DNA from: Papilionanthe hookeriana x Papilionanthe teres
Lineage: Eukaryota > Streptophyta > Magnoliopsida > Asparagales > Orchidaceae
Assembly (NCBI GenBank): GCA_022702705.1
Contig: CM040432.1
Coordinates: forward strand, 48,386,540-48,450,539
Direction of reading: 5' to 3'
Length of the DNA: 64,000 bases
Shown here: positions 1 to 11,499 of the stretch, piece by piece
Layout of the letters: every line of letters starts with the position of its first letter
How positions within the stretch are numbered: the first letter of the stretch is position 1
Position numbers and translations under genes: made by a program
Notes under the pieces: model-generated
The model's input: only the letters and a program-made list of their open reading frames with translations
Database searches by the model: none
Told to the model about the DNA's origin: nothing

Positions 1-400
1 ATCAATCCACACATCATATTCTCATTGCAAGAATAAATATACTTTTCTCATATATCAAAAACCTTTCAAATACTTAGTTTAGTGTGTCTGTTAGTTAATC
101 CTGTTCTTAAAGTTATTAGAAGTAATTGTAGTTAGTTAATTGTTACTGTTTTGTTGTTCTTACTGTTTCCTGCATAGTAGTAGTAAGTAGTAAACCTTAA
201 CTTTAGTGCTTATTACACATTGTTTAACGTTTTCTTAAAACTTCAATATTTCCCTGTGGGATCGATATCCATACTTCATTAGAGCCCTGCATTACTTGAT
301 ATGATGCGTATACTTGCATTGAATGCTTGGACTTAACAAATTATTATAAATCTATAAATCTAAGTTCATAAATTCTTACAAAATATAAAGTCGAGCATCA
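1..400 (+). mobile_element. 3' part of an Athila-type LTR (F family), cut by window start
   Basis: It matches, in the same order, the 3' half of the solo LTR at 3018-4678 read on its minus strand. It carries the conserved box near the LTR 3' end (CCTGTGGGATCGATATCC, then ATTACTTGATA and TATACTTGC) at about 254-325 and ends in GCATCA at 400. Satellite S1 starts directly after it, so it is probably a nested insertion in the long LTR G. The 5' part and any target-site duplication lie outside the window. Confidence 0.8.
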
Positions 401-1560
401 CCCCTGTTAGACCCAATTAACCTTTAAGTCAAATTAAACCCTAATTAGTTCTAACTCTTATAACACCTAATTAATTTCCTTAAACCTTAATTACACTGGA
501 TTTAAGTCAAACTAAACCTTAATTAGGTCTAACCCCTATTAGACCTAATTAATCTTTTTAAACCTTAATTACATTAGGTTTAAGTCAAACTAAACCCTAA
601 TTAGGTTTAACCCCTATTAAACCTAAATAATCTCCTTAAACCTTAATTACATTAGGTTTAAGTCAAATTAAACCTTAATTAAGTCTAACCCCTATTAAAC
701 CTAATTAATCTCCTTAAACCATAATTACATTAAGTTTAATTCAAATTAAACCCTAATTAGACCTAATTAAGCCTTACTTACATTAGGCTTAATTAATCTT
801 AAACCCTAATTATGTCTAACCCTAATTAAACCTAATTAACCTAATTAAGCCTTACTTACATTAGGCTTAATTAATCTTAAACCCTAATTAGAACTCATTA
901 ATCTAATTAAGACTTACTTACATTAGGCTTAATTAATCACAAACCCTAATTAGGTCTAACCTAATTAGACCTGATTATTCTAATTAAGCCTTAACTACAT
1001 TAGGATTAATTAATCCTATACCCTAATTAGGCATGACCCTAATTAAACCTCATTAATCTAATTAAGCCTTACTTACATTAGGCTTAATTAATCTTAAATC
1101 CTAATTGGGTTTAACCCTAATTAGACCTAATTAATCTAATTAAGCCTTACTTACATTAGGCTTAATTAATCTTAAACCCTAACTAGGTCTAACCCTAATT
1201 AGACCTGATTAATCTAATTATGGCTTAATTAGATTAGGCTTAATTAATCTTATACCCTAATTAGGTCTAACCCTAATTAAACCTGATTAATCTAATTAAG
1301 CCTTACTTACATTAGGCTTAATTAATCTTGAATCCTAATTGGGTTTAACCCTAATTATACCTAATTAACCTAATTAATCCTTACTTACATTAGGCTTAAT
1401 TAATCCTAAACCATAATTAGGTATAATCCTACTTAGACATAATTAATCTAATTAATCCTTTCCTACATTAGTTATAATAAATCTTAAACCCTAATTAGGT
1501 TTAACCCTAATTAGACTTAATTAATCCTTAAGCCTTACTTACATTAGGCTTAAGTGATCT
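401..1560 (+). repeat. Satellite S1, about 75-80 bp units, inside LTR G
   Basis: Degenerate tandem repeat rich in TTAGGTTTAA, ACCCTAATTAGG and GCCTTACTTACATTAGG. Successive ACATTAGG motifs from about 783 to 1312 are mostly 77-78 bp apart. The unit looks like two related 39-bp halves. The same repeat occurs inverted at 20,880-22,590 and direct at 63,200-64,000. Confidence 0.9.
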
Positions 1561-1574
1561 TCAAATCCAAATTT

Positions 1575-2240
1575 AGTTTATTTAGACTTTATTAAATTTT
1601 TAAGATTTAGTAAAATTAAATTCAACATAAACCTTAGATTGAATCTAAGTTAACCTAAACCTTAAGGTTCAACCCAAAAATTGAACCTAAGTCAACCTAA
1701 ACCTTAGGTTCGACCCAAACTGGACCTATGTTAACCTAAACCTTGGGTTTAACTCAAATTGAACCTAAGTCAACCTAAATCTTAGGTTCAACCCAAACTG
1801 AACCTAAGTTAACCTAAATCTTAGGTTCAACCCATACTGAACTTAAGTCAACCTAAACCTTAGGTTACACCCAAATTAAACCTAAGTTAACCTAAACCTT
1901 AAGGTTCAACCTAAAAATTGAACCTAAGTTAACCTAAATCTTATGTTTAACCTAAATTGAACCTAAATCAAACCAAGATTAACTTAAACTGAACTTAAAC
2001 CAGTTTAAACATTAGGTTCAACCTTAATTGAGCCTAAATAAATCATAACTTATATTCTACCAAAATTGAATCTAAATAACACCATACCTTAGATTCTATC
2101 TAAATTGATTCTAAATAACATCAAACCTTAGGTTTTACCTAAACCACGTCATACTTTAGGTTTTATGTAAATTTCATACCTTAGGTTCTGCCTAAATTAA
2201 ACCTAAACCTTAAGTCTAATATATATCAAATCAACATAGA
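1575..2240 (+). repeat. Satellite S2, about 39 bp units, inside LTR G
   Basis: Tandem repeat of AACCTAAGTCAACC and CTTAGGTTCAACCC motifs. Spacing of the AACCTAAA motif is 38-40 bp in the clean part (about 1690-1860). Each unit contains CCTAAG/CTTAGG inverted pairs. It matches the inverted array at about 20,150-20,880. It resembles a half-unit of S1, sharing TTAGGTT, CAAATT and AACC at matching positions. Confidence 0.85.
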
Positions 2241-3012
2241 TGACATAAAACCTTTTAAGTTCAATCTTAAAATGAATTTAAAATTGGTGATTCAAATTCA
2301 CATCTAAATTTAACCTACCAACCTACCAATCTACCAACATAAAATGAAATTCATGAAAAACATACAAATAATATAAAATTAATTTTAAAAGACATTAAAA
2401 CTTAAACTTGAACTCAAAAATGCAACCAAATTTGAGAAGATAATTTGGAGGAGGTAACCCATGGTTACTAAGAAAATATCTTAAAGTCATTCATGATTAA
2501 TCAAACCACAAACTTAATGATCTAGGACGACGGAGCCATAAACATCTTTACCTGATTGTCCAAAAATTAAAATTTAATAATTTAATTAATAATTTGAAAA
2601 ATAAAATTGACATTATTTCCCTGGCAGGAACAATTTTAAAAACAAACCTGACACTGTTTTTCTTATAGGATTGTTGAATACATAAGATAAGTTCTGTTTA
2701 AGATTTACTTTGCATGTTATTAGGGTGTGCTAATTCTGTTTTGCAGGATAACATTCTGAAGAAGAGATAATGAACTTCAAAAAAAATGATATCAACAAAA
2801 CAACTCAATGACAACAAAAAAAAACAACAACAACAAATCAACAACAATAAAATTAAACAAAAAATGACAAAACAAAAAAAAAACCGAACTTTAAGGTAGT
2901 ACATGACACTTAGATATATATTACCCTTAAGATTAAATATTGATGCTTTTTTCCTTGATCTTGACACTTAAAATTTTCTTAAAGAACGACATTAATAAGA
3001 AGTTTTCTTAGG
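2241..3012 (+). other. Unique AT-rich part of LTR G
   Basis: No coding sequence. It holds an A-rich stretch with CAACAA and TGACAAAA motifs (about 2780-2890). The piece at about 2690-2760 matches, inverted, 19,313-19,400, which shows it is ordinary LTR sequence shared with LTR I. The hydrophobic minus-strand frame here is only the translation of poly(A)/T-rich DNA. Confidence 0.7.
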
Positions 3013-3017
3013 CAGCC

Positions 3018-4678
3018 AGACCATGAAATTTTAATTATGCAAGAACTTATGAACCCAAATTTATTTATATTTATAATGATTTTTGTAAAGTCCAAACTTC
3101 AAGGCAAGTATACGTATCGTATCAAGTAATACAGGGCTCTAATGGAGTTTTGGTTGTCGATCCCACAGGGAAGGCATGTTCCTTATAATAGATAATGTAA
3201 TACTGAAAACCAATACTCAGATAGAAATTAAAGTTTAAGTTTACTTCTACTTACAAGATGCAGAAAATAGTAACAGTTAAGCAAACCATAATTACTTCTA
3301 ATATCTTTAAACAAAATTAACTAAAACACACACACTAAGCTATGTATTTGAAAGGTTTTGATATATATGAAAAGTGTCCTTCCTCTTGTAATGAGTATAT
3401 GATGTGTGAATGATATGGAATGATTATTTATTGTACTATGCTAAATAGAAGCATAAATGTTTCTTTACCCTCAAAAGAGTACCCCCTCTTCCAAGCATGA
3501 AAAGAACATTGACATATCTTATGTTCAGTCACTAAATCTAAGGCTAGGCTGGGAGGATACCGGCTGTCACTACGGAGCTCCCACTCACCCTTCATCTGAA
3601 GGCTAGCCTCCGACTTTAGTTACCAATGTTAGGACCAAATGGGGGATCTCAGCCTGTCACCCTGAAACCTCCAATTTGAAGCTCATCAAAACACATTTCT
3701 CTATTTTTTTGCACTTAATTCCCATGAACTACATAATTCATCGATGGACATTGGATTCTTCATTATTGTTGTAGGACACTCAATCCTTTCAGAGTAAATG
3801 TACGACAACAAATTTTAACAATTCAATTGGCCAGATCAAAAAGTAAATTAAGTTTGAAATGAAAAATCATCACAATTTCTTCAATACTTTAAAAGCACTT
3901 CAAATCCACATCATCACATCATCACATCTCTACGCAAGAAGAAAGACAAAGGACACTACTCAGAATTCATAGAGAAGACAAAATAAAACATGGATTTTAT
4001 ATATAAAAGAAAAGTCATACAAACCACAATAAAAAATACAACTTATCTCTTTCTCTTCCCCAAGCAAATCCCTTAAAGTTCCTTTGAATCCTTTTCTCTC
4101 TTCTTTGCAACACTCAATTCCCTCTTTAGAATGGAAAGGAAGAAGCAATCTCTCACTTTACTCCTTCTCCTTCACTCCTTAGAGAAGAATCCCTCTCAAA
4201 TCTTTACTTATACATTCTTATCTTCCAAACCCTAACTCTCTTTCACTCACACACACTTCTGTCCCTGGCCAAAACCTTCTAATCTCTACACTTTTTTTGT
4301 CCAAAAATAGTTACATATATGTTAGAAACGAATTCCTAAGAGTTTCCTTAAGCATCCCTTCAAAACGTCGTCAAAACTCTTCAAATTTGAATTGCACCGA
4401 CATTGGCCGGTGGCGGCGCCCGATAGGGAGCCAGCAGTGCTCTATCGTCAATCAATTTTGGGGCTCTCGGGAAAATGGCTCCAACTGCGCCTGAAGCTAT
4501 TTTCTCCCCTTTTGTTCATTTTCGCTCTGAATTAGTTCCTTTTTTGCTTCTTTTCACTCTAATCACCTAAAACCATCATACCTGCAATAAATCATGAAAA
4601 ATACATTTCTTTAAAGTGCAATATCACCAAAAATGGGTAAATTATATAGCAAAAATAGTATATATTTTTGGTGCATCA
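3018..4678 (-). mobile_element. Solo LTR F (Athila-type), TSD CAGCC
   Basis: CAGCC lies at 3013-3017 and again at 4679-4683. On the minus strand the LTR starts TGATGCACC and carries the conserved 3' box (plus-strand 3100-3176) shared with all other Athila-type LTRs here. Its 3' end aligns with the fragment at 1-400, but its last bases read GGTCT rather than GCATCA, so the terminus has mutated. No PBS or internal sequence is present. The flanks rejoin to give the sequence seen uninterrupted in LTR I (about 18,880-18,920). Length is 1661 bp. Confidence 0.85.
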
Positions 4679-4708
4679 CAGCCGTAACTATCTAAGATGT
4701 AATTAAGT

Positions 4709-4726
4709 ATAGGAGCTTGCTCCTAT
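4709..4726. other. Conserved 18-nt palindrome near the 3' end of LTR G
   Basis: ATAGGAGCTTGCTCCTAT is a perfect inverted repeat with a 2-nt centre, about 375 bp from the LTR end. The same element occurs at 18,845-18,862 (LTR I) and, with base changes, at 10,115-10,132 (LTR H), each time beside TAATTACATCTTA or its complement. It may be an RNA hairpin in the 5' leader or near the polyadenylation site; function unknown. Confidence 0.6.
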
Positions 4727-5106
4727 AGGAGAATAAAGATCTTAAAATAGGTAAAATACCTAAATCTCTGGTTATTAGATTTTTCATGTGGTTTTCCTTA
4801 TACGAGAATCTCCAAAAATCAGAAACTCTAGAGTTTTCTCCGTAATGTTTTCCACAATGAAACTATCATGAAATTTTGTTTTCTACTATTTTCTATTTTT
4901 TATTTTACATTTCTTTCCTTCTCTGAGTTTCTTAATATCTAAGGATCCTTTTACATGATCCAAAAGAATAAGCTACTTGGATATTAGGGTAATATAATAG
5001 ATAAACAAAGTGACAACTCCACGACAAAAATGACACCAACAACAATAGCAACTGACAGAGAACTAACGGCACAACAACGACCATTTTCTGGGTGCCATCA
5101 TGAGAA

Positions 5107-5124
5107 TGGCGACTCCACTGGGGA
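5107..5124 (+). other. Primer-binding site of element G
   Basis: TGGCGACTCCACTGGGGA lies six bases after the LTR end CCATCA. This is the PBS type I associate with Tat/Ogre elements (tRNA-Arg primed, recalled rather than searched). H has the same site with one difference (CCGCTG) at 9660-9677 on the other strand. Confidence 0.75.
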
Positions 5125-5402
5125 TTTTCTTTCTCTTCATATTTTTTTAAACCATTCATTCTCCATCTAAAAGATCTTTTGACATATAGGGTCACCTCTC
5201 TCAAAATCTGGCTCTTTTAAGAGTTATTCACGATAAATCTTTCATAATAATAGGACAAAATGACATAAAATAATAAATTCCCAGTTTATAAAATGATTCT
5301 ATAATAAATCTTGACATTTTATTTTCCTGAATTTTCAAAAATACTACAATGGATTCCCCATATTCAATATTTTTCTATTCTTAAGAACTTAATTCACCGA
5401 CT
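5125..5402 (+). other. Untranslated leader of element G
   Basis: AT-rich sequence between the PBS and the first clear coding frame. I see no gene or repeat in it. Confidence 0.5.
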
Positions 5403-6455
5403 AATGAAGTTGGTTGCTTTGACCAGATTGAATTTGGGAAATTTGATGAAGTTGAATTTGCAGTAAGTAGTCCATCCCAAATTGTCATAGAACCCTTTAA
5501 GGAATTTAACTTAGACTCCTCCGAAGATTATCTTCTTTTTAGAGAATATTTACCTCAAGAGCCTCCTATAGATAAATTCATATTTGAGGAAATGGAAGCA
5601 AAACTTGATCGAAAATGAAAGAAATTATGTATTGATCAAGAAGGTGATATTCTGTCACCATTTATGTATGAGGACAGATCTTGTTTTAAGAATGTTTTGC
5701 TAACACTAACCCAACGAAGAAATAGAAATCGTTCTCTTAAAAAGAAAAAGAAGAGAAATGAAATCAACAATTCTGAAGCATCTGAACCTGAGAAAAGTTT
5801 TTTTGGGAACCCTTCTTCTTTTAAGAAAAAGAAATTTTACCCAGTACTCATTGAGTATGATGAGGATACATTCCACTCTTCAAAAAGAGAAAATTCTCCA
5901 TCAATTCAAGTGATACATTTTGTATTCAAGAGACTTGCATGAAAAGATAAATGTTCAATCTCCCAACTTTTAGACAAGATGGGATGTGCAGTTTCTACAT
6001 CCATGAAAAGAAAACTTCTTGCACAAGAAAATTCTACTTGTCAAGAAATGGACCAACAATTCCCAATAGAAAGTCAACATACTCGGGTACCAGCTAAACT
6101 TCATTTAGGGCCAAGAGTAGAAGATATAGCCATCTCAAGAGATAGAGCAAAACACAAAAAATTAATCTTAGAAGTAGAAGAAACATCTGCTAAAATGAAA
6201 GCTCTTGTGCAAATATTACGAGTTGGAGACAGTTCCTATTCAAAACCCGATGATATACTTCCAAGAGCATCTCATCCTTTACTCAGGAAGAACGTTTGGA
6301 AAAGTGTGCTATCGGAAGGAATCTTTGATGTTGTGAGCACTCCTGTAGATAGTTCCCAGAAAAAAACTTGTGAAAAACATCATGTTAAGGTATTTGAAGA
6401 AAGAATAAAAAAATTAAAAGCATATATTAAAAGTAGTAATTCCTATTTAGCCGAG
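5403..6455 (+). pseudogene. 5' ORF (ORF1-like) of Tat/Ogre element G, broken and truncated
   Basis: One frame stays coding-like for about 350 codons with two in-frame stops (near 5616 and 5940). It is charged, with a basic run near 5740-5760 (RRNRNRSLKKKKKR). The segment around 5920-6010 (VFKRLA, SISQLLDKMGCAVS) is paralleled in H on the minus strand (VFQRLA, VSKLLKRMGCAVS, about 8320-8280), so both elements encode this protein. Its position between PBS and gag fits the extra ORF of Ogre-type elements; function unknown. At about 6455 the frame runs into the end of H's gag read from the other strand, so the protein is truncated. An open frame continues to 6701, but that tail is the antisense of gag. 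Confidence 0.55.
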
Positions 6456-7690
6456 CTGCTGTCGTCAAACCTTGTCTTCTGTCTGTCTTGTATGGTCTCA
6501 GCTAGAAAGACTGCTGACCTGAATGATTGTGCTATTGACTGTACTGTTGAGGATGGGACTAGCCGTACTGCTGAGATTGAGCATACTGTTGCGAAAGCTG
6601 ATTGTACTGTGGTGACTGCTGCTCTGTCTGAATCCTCATCGGCTGCTTGCCCTTTTCGACCATTGCCACTGTGTCAGATTTCTTCTCATATGCCTAGTTA
6701 ACCTAGGCTTTTATGTCTTTTCTTCGGGCTCCATATGTCAGACTTCTTCTTATAAACCGTTGGCCTTACTGAGAAACTTCCTGAAGGACTGTGAGACCCT
6801 TGAGCATGAAGGCTACTGGACCGTGGACACTCTTGAGTATTATTTCGATCACATGTTGTTCTTGTAGCCGAGGTTCACATTTTATGCTAAGGTTACTCCA
6901 TCTCAAAATGTAATCCACTAGCGTGTAGTTAGGCTTTTCCCGTTCCACCAAGAGATATATTAATATGACATGCTGCTGTGCGTCAGCTAATCTCTTCAAA
7001 AATATGCTTTCCATTTTTGCAACGGTCTTGACTGATCCGTTGGGAAACTCCACATACCAATAAATTGTGATTCCTGAAAGACTGTTGACGAACTGTTGGA
7101 ACAATAATGCTTCACTCCCTCCTATATTGCAGCAGCTTGCTTTGAAATGGGTGACGTGTTGTCGAGGATTTTTGGTCCCATCGTACGTCTTGAAAGTGGG
7201 GGAACAATGACTTTGGGGTAAGGCACAACATCGAACTCCTCTAGGTAGGGTCTACCCTTTGAAATTGATGCACCTTCTGTAGATTGGGCTAAGGCCTTCT
7301 GCACTTGCTGTTCAACCATTTGTTTAATGTCCTTTTTCGATAGACTCTGAATTGGATCTTTCTTTGGTGGCTCATCTTCGTTAGCGGAAGCAACCTCTCT
7401 TCCTTCATCTGTAATATGTATGATTTCGAGTTGATTGTGCTCTGGAGATGCTGCCGGTCATGACTGAGACTGTACATGTACTGTGGCCATGGTGGTTATG
7501 GCAGCGAACATTTCCTCTGTTCTCTTCTCCATTCAAATTATTTGTTCATCTCTCATCAAAATGTCCCGCTGGAATTCTTCTTCGGAATTCTCCTTAAATG
7601 GAGGAGCATCATGCGTAGAAGACATGGCCCTTATTTCAACAACATTGAGCTCCATGAACTCTTCCTCTATGTAGTATGACAGGTAGTAAT
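6456..7690 (-). pseudogene. gag of Tat/Ogre element H, frameshifted and 3'-truncated
   Basis: Reading on the minus strand, an acidic N-terminal part (FMELNVVEIRAM, near 7660) is followed by PYLEEFDVVPYPK (near 7235). After a frameshift comes TYDGTKNPRQHVTHF, then the retrotransposon gag core: FPNGSVKTVAKMESIFLKR (about 7045-6990), VDYILRWSNLSIKC (about 6920) and IEIILKSVHGP. After about 6760 the frame is damaged but keeps a Q-rich stretch with QQYAQSQQYG character, typical of the gag tail in these elements. Stops interrupt it. Gag would form the cytoplasmic particle. Protease and pol are missing, since the element is cut at about 6455. Confidence 0.75.
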
Positions 7691-8720
7691 CCTTGTCATC
7701 CACGTCTAATCCTCATTCTTTTGCTAGCTCTAAAATCTCTGCCCTGAGTTTTCAAAATTTATCATCGAGTGCTTTCTCTTTAATTAACTATAAATCTGTA
7801 GATTTCCCTCGACTGTCACCTCTTTCTGCAACTGACTCAGAAGCAACGGTGGTAGTGGCAATGAGAATATCAAATTCATGTTCCACAGAATTCTCGGAAT
7901 GTACTGGTATAGCAAACTTCGGTACCACACTTTCCTCTTAAAAGTCGGCGACTTAAGATGGAGTGTCTCGGTGGGGACATCAGAGTGAAGAAGAGAAGTG
8001 TGCTCCCTAGGGTGCAGACCATGTATAGAGGAAAATAATCCTCTCCTACCATTCTTCTCTGGAAGTTCTTTATAACCTCTGACAGATGGTATTCTCAGAC
8101 CCAGTCGAGACTTGACCGATCTATGCCATGCTGGTGTCTGAGTGACGGTTGTAGTATCTGTGGCAGTGGCAGTGGTACCGATATGTTTCCATAAGTTGAG
8201 CTTAACAGAAACATGGGCTAACGGTGCTTCAGAAAAATTTTTTACTAAACAATCGGGTCTTTCCTTCATTAGAATATCATTCATTTTCATGGATACTGCA
8301 CATCCCATTCTCTTAAGTAGTTTGGAGACTAAGTACCCTTCTTTCTCGGCTAGCCTCTGGAACACAGTACAGACTCGAGTGAGGGGTGCGTGCTTCTCCA
8401 TTACCTTATCACGACCATGAAGTGGTCGTAAAGTTGCAGCATTCCTGTGGAGGCTTTCATCTCCAATAGTATCCATTAATGGATGGAACCTACTCTCTCG
8501 AAGGAGCGGAGTATACTCTAGTAGACCGAGTTCCTTTTGCTAAGGAATCTCTTCAATAGTTGGCAGACTTGCAGCTTGGGCCTTGATGGCTTTCAGGTTC
8601 TTGCGGCTGCAGTTTCTCCTTTGAGATTTAGTTGGCAGGGCAACTCGGGAGCAGAAACCAAACTTAAAAATTGAAGGTGGAGCAACAAACTCATCAGTTG
8701 AATCATCAAATAGAATCTCT
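7691..8720 (-). pseudogene. ORF1-like region of element H ahead of gag
   Basis: The minus-strand frame has a few stops and a change of frame near 7930. It begins around EILFDDSTDEFVAPPS (near 8710), includes TVFQRLAEKEGYLVSKLL and MGCAVS (about 8360-8280), and leads toward gag. It is the counterpart of the G frame at 5403-6455. No enzymatic motif is visible. The MGC start looks like a myristoylation context but lies inside a longer frame, so I do not read it that way. Lineage assignment rests on position and the adjacent PBS. Confidence 0.45.
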
Positions 8721-9659
8721 TTCCCTTTTGCAGATGGGAAGGTAGGAGTGGTAACGGTAAATTTGATGACGGCAGAGGTGACGACTCTCCTGGGTATGGA
8801 GGCGACTGAACTGACGGGCAGGGGTGACCTTCACCTTCTTAGTGGAAGGGAAGTCCTAGTGGGAGTTTAGATAAAAATCAGCAGATGGATCTTGTAATTC
8901 CGGGGCAGCTATCTTCATTATCACGAATAGGGCTTTTCCAAGCATGACTTTAAAAATGCTGAAGCCGGTTCCGAACTGAATCTTAGGTGTTACGAGACGG
9001 GCCTCACTGGTGGTGGGCAAGTTGCCAGGAGAAGGTGAGCATCGGGGTCGACATCGTAACTGTCGATTCAAAAAAGTTTTTGAAAGTTAGAAAAAGCCTA
9101 AACCTTGTAATCATAGTGCAAACACTATGAATTAACAGAGGTTGTTATGTGGATTGCGTACACTTTCATTTTCATTTCATTTCATTTCATTTTCAACTTT
9201 TTAACACAATTTCAATTTTATCATTTCATTACTGATTTAAAGAGATTAGATTTAATTTTTAAGAATTAAAAATATTTTAATATTTGAGAAGAGTTGGCTC
9301 AATTTGCCGATAGCAAAAATTGAACCCAAGAGGTATAAAAGAAGGAAAATGAAGTGCGGGACTTTGTCTAGGATCCCCTTGACAATGCACATTGTTTTGG
9401 GAAAACTCATTCATCAACACACCTATTGGGGGTCCGGCCTCACACAAAAGGAAGAAAATCCTAAAGACTCCTGAACCCTTCTGTATAAGGATGCTTATAC
9501 GGACAGTCTGGGAATCAAGGAGAGTTGACCGTATTTTCCCAAGAAAGAAATGGGTAAAGTATGTCAATGGAAGAATGACAATCTGATTCATGAGGGACAT
9601 GAACGTATCACCGATGTATGAAAACAAACTTTCTTGATCTTAATGGAGAGAGAAACTAA
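8721..9659 (-). other. 5' leader of element H
   Basis: Between the PBS and the ORF1-like region. It has short open frames on the minus strand (9627-9277 and 9071-8856) that I do not recognise. They may be decayed parts of the first ORF. The stretch 9170-9200 has TTTCATTTCATTTCAT microrepeats. Confidence 0.4.
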
Positions 9660-9677
9660 TCCCCAGCGGAGTCGCCA
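9660..9677 (-). other. Primer-binding site of element H
   Basis: On the minus strand it reads TGGCGACTCCGCTGGGGA. Six bases separate it from the LTR end GCCGACA (plus 9684), the same spacing as in G. Confidence 0.75.
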
Positions 9678-9760
9678 GAAATATGTCGGCAATAAAAAAT
9701 TCTTAAAAGTTGTCGGTCGCGGGAATGTAAATTTTGTCGCCCGTTTTTAAAATAAATTTA

Positions 9761-9764
<4 letters not shown>

Positions 9765-9844
<80 letters not shown>
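9765..9844. repeat. (TA)n(TG)n microsatellite
   Basis: About 21 TA units followed by about 19 TG units, inside LTR H close to its 3' end. Confidence 0.98.
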
Positions 9845-9847
<3 letters not shown>

Positions 9848-10114
9848 GTTTGGAAAGTAACATTTTATTTTTAAAATGAAATCAAACTGATCTCATACAT
9901 GCAATAGTTTAAATAATTAAGCACTGCACCACAAGCCATGAATCTATCCTAAAGAACAAATAGATTGCTTGGTGGTGAGGCTTGATCAAATAAACTAAAG
10001 AATCCATGACATTCGTTTAGTCTGCGAAACCATTTATGTTGACTGAAAAATTTCGCTATCAAATATGAAGCAACTAGATATGTTTTATATTAAACTGGGT
10101 TCTTAAAGTTTCCT

Positions 10115-10132
10115 ATAAGGGTAAGCCCCTAT
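10115..10132. other. Variant of the conserved LTR palindrome in LTR H
   Basis: ATAAGGGTAAGCCCCTAT sits where G and I have the perfect palindrome and is likewise followed by TAATTACATCTTA. Several stem positions differ, yet most pairing is kept, including one A-U to G-C pair change. Confidence 0.5.
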
Positions 10133-10145
10133 ATTTAATTACATC

Positions 10146-11400
10146 TTAAATGACCAAAGTCACTTAAAAAAACTCTTGATTTAGATCAAGAAATGTTGCT
10201 TTCATGACTTATAAAAGGTAGGCTTCTCAAATTAATGTGTGGGGAATGCCAATAGGGAAAGGTGCAAATGTGGAACATTTTATTTTCGAAATCCAAAGGA
10301 AGAAAAGTAGGGGAAGTCATAGGTCCTAAGGCAAACCCTGTAAACTTCCCAACCTATCCTATGGTTTTGATTCAATTTGAAATAGACTATTTGATGTTTA
10401 ATCCTACTAATTTTATTATTTAGGGCTTACATTTGCATAATACTGATTTTGCAAATAACCTAGAAGATAGGATGATTTATGTCATATCGGATGATAACCT
10501 CAGAAACCTAAGACGAGTTAGGACTTATATTGCATGGAATGCAAAGGCCTCAAAGATAAGTTGAGGATTTATGTCGCACTAGGCAGACAACCTCAAAGTC
10601 CTATGACTTGTTTCCTATTTTTAAGGAAGATTTGCTGTTGTAAAGTTGTATGCTTCCTCATCATTCTGTCCACATACGCTCTGAGCTCCTCGTTGCGGCA
10701 AGTTAAGTTTTAGAAGTTTCAAATGTAGGAGGTTGAGAGAAGTATCATGGTTTAGAGTTGAAGTTGTCTAATGTGTCATGTTTAATGTCAAATGTCTTAT
10801 TAGGTGGGGGGAATTTAAGTTGATTATAGCGACACTGATTAGGATCCCACAGTTCCCTCATTCAGGCACCACTATTTTCTTCGGATTCACTTAGTCCAAA
10901 TGAATTTACCAAATTCAAATAAATGAATTCAATACTTTTATCTAGACAGTGGGAAATCTCGTTTGCAGCTGTAGGTTGCCTCATCCGAGGGATTCCCGAT
11001 CATCCAAAGAGACATTTTAATTCAGTGGTAATTATTGTGTTTTGTTTTATTTGTGATTAAATTTTGAGTTGTCTAATATTTTTGCTTGTTGCGAATTGAT
11101 TTTTGGTTTTGGGCTTTGGTTTAGTTTTGACAAGAAAGTTTGGTTTTTTTTTTTTTTTTTGTTTTCACATGCAGGTTTATAAGTAAGAAAGTGCGGTAAA
11201 GTAAATCAGGGAAGGAAAGTATGATAAAGTAAAGTACTGTAAACTCTTAAAGCGTACAAGTCCTCCTCTCGCATTCCAGGTGAGAGATTAGCTTTTGGCA
11301 TTGTATATATAATTTTGTGAGGAATCAAAATAGCATGATAGAGAAGCAGGAAGTATGGGTTTCAGGTGTGCCTACCGAGCCCTATGTCATAACCTGAGAG
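10146..11400 (-). other. Non-coding part of LTR H
   Basis: No coding frame or clear repeat. It holds scattered motifs such as GCGACACTGATTAGGATCCC (10,828-10,847), at a place equivalent to 19,490 in LTR I, and a T run at 11,147-11,160. Confidence 0.4.
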
Positions 11401-11499
11401 GAGAAAATGTGATTTTTCTAAATTTATATAATTTTTATAAATATTTAAATGCAAAAATAAGTATTTTCAAAGTTAATTCAATAACTTAACCAAAACAAA

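Larger units (their letters stand above)
401..5100 (+). mobile_element. Long Tat/Ogre-type LTR G, 3' portion, with nested solo LTR F
   Basis: The order is S1 satellite, S2 satellite, an AT-rich unique stretch, a short palindrome, and an LTR end GGTGCCATCA at 5100. A tRNA-type PBS follows six bases later at 5107. The same order is seen inverted in LTR I (22,590 down to 18,526), whose end CCGCCATCA matches. Solo LTR F interrupts it. The 5' part of G lies before the window. Confidence 0.75.

Noticed and set aside
401..1560. Interstitial telomere repeats (CCCTAA motifs)
   Set aside because: CCCTAA occurs once per about 78-bp unit, not in tandem heptamers; it is part of satellite S1.
2698..2967. 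Minus-strand hydrophobic 89-residue frame
   Set aside because: Poly(A)/CAACAA-rich LTR DNA; homologous DNA in LTR I does not keep the frame.
5979..6000. N-myristoylated protein starting MGCAVS
   Set aside because: The ATG lies inside a longer homologous frame shared with H, where the same residues are internal.
6470..6701. C-terminal 75 residues of the plus-strand frame starting at 5979
   Set aside because: The opposite strand here reads as the Q-rich gag tail of element H, so this part of the frame is antisense and not protein of G.
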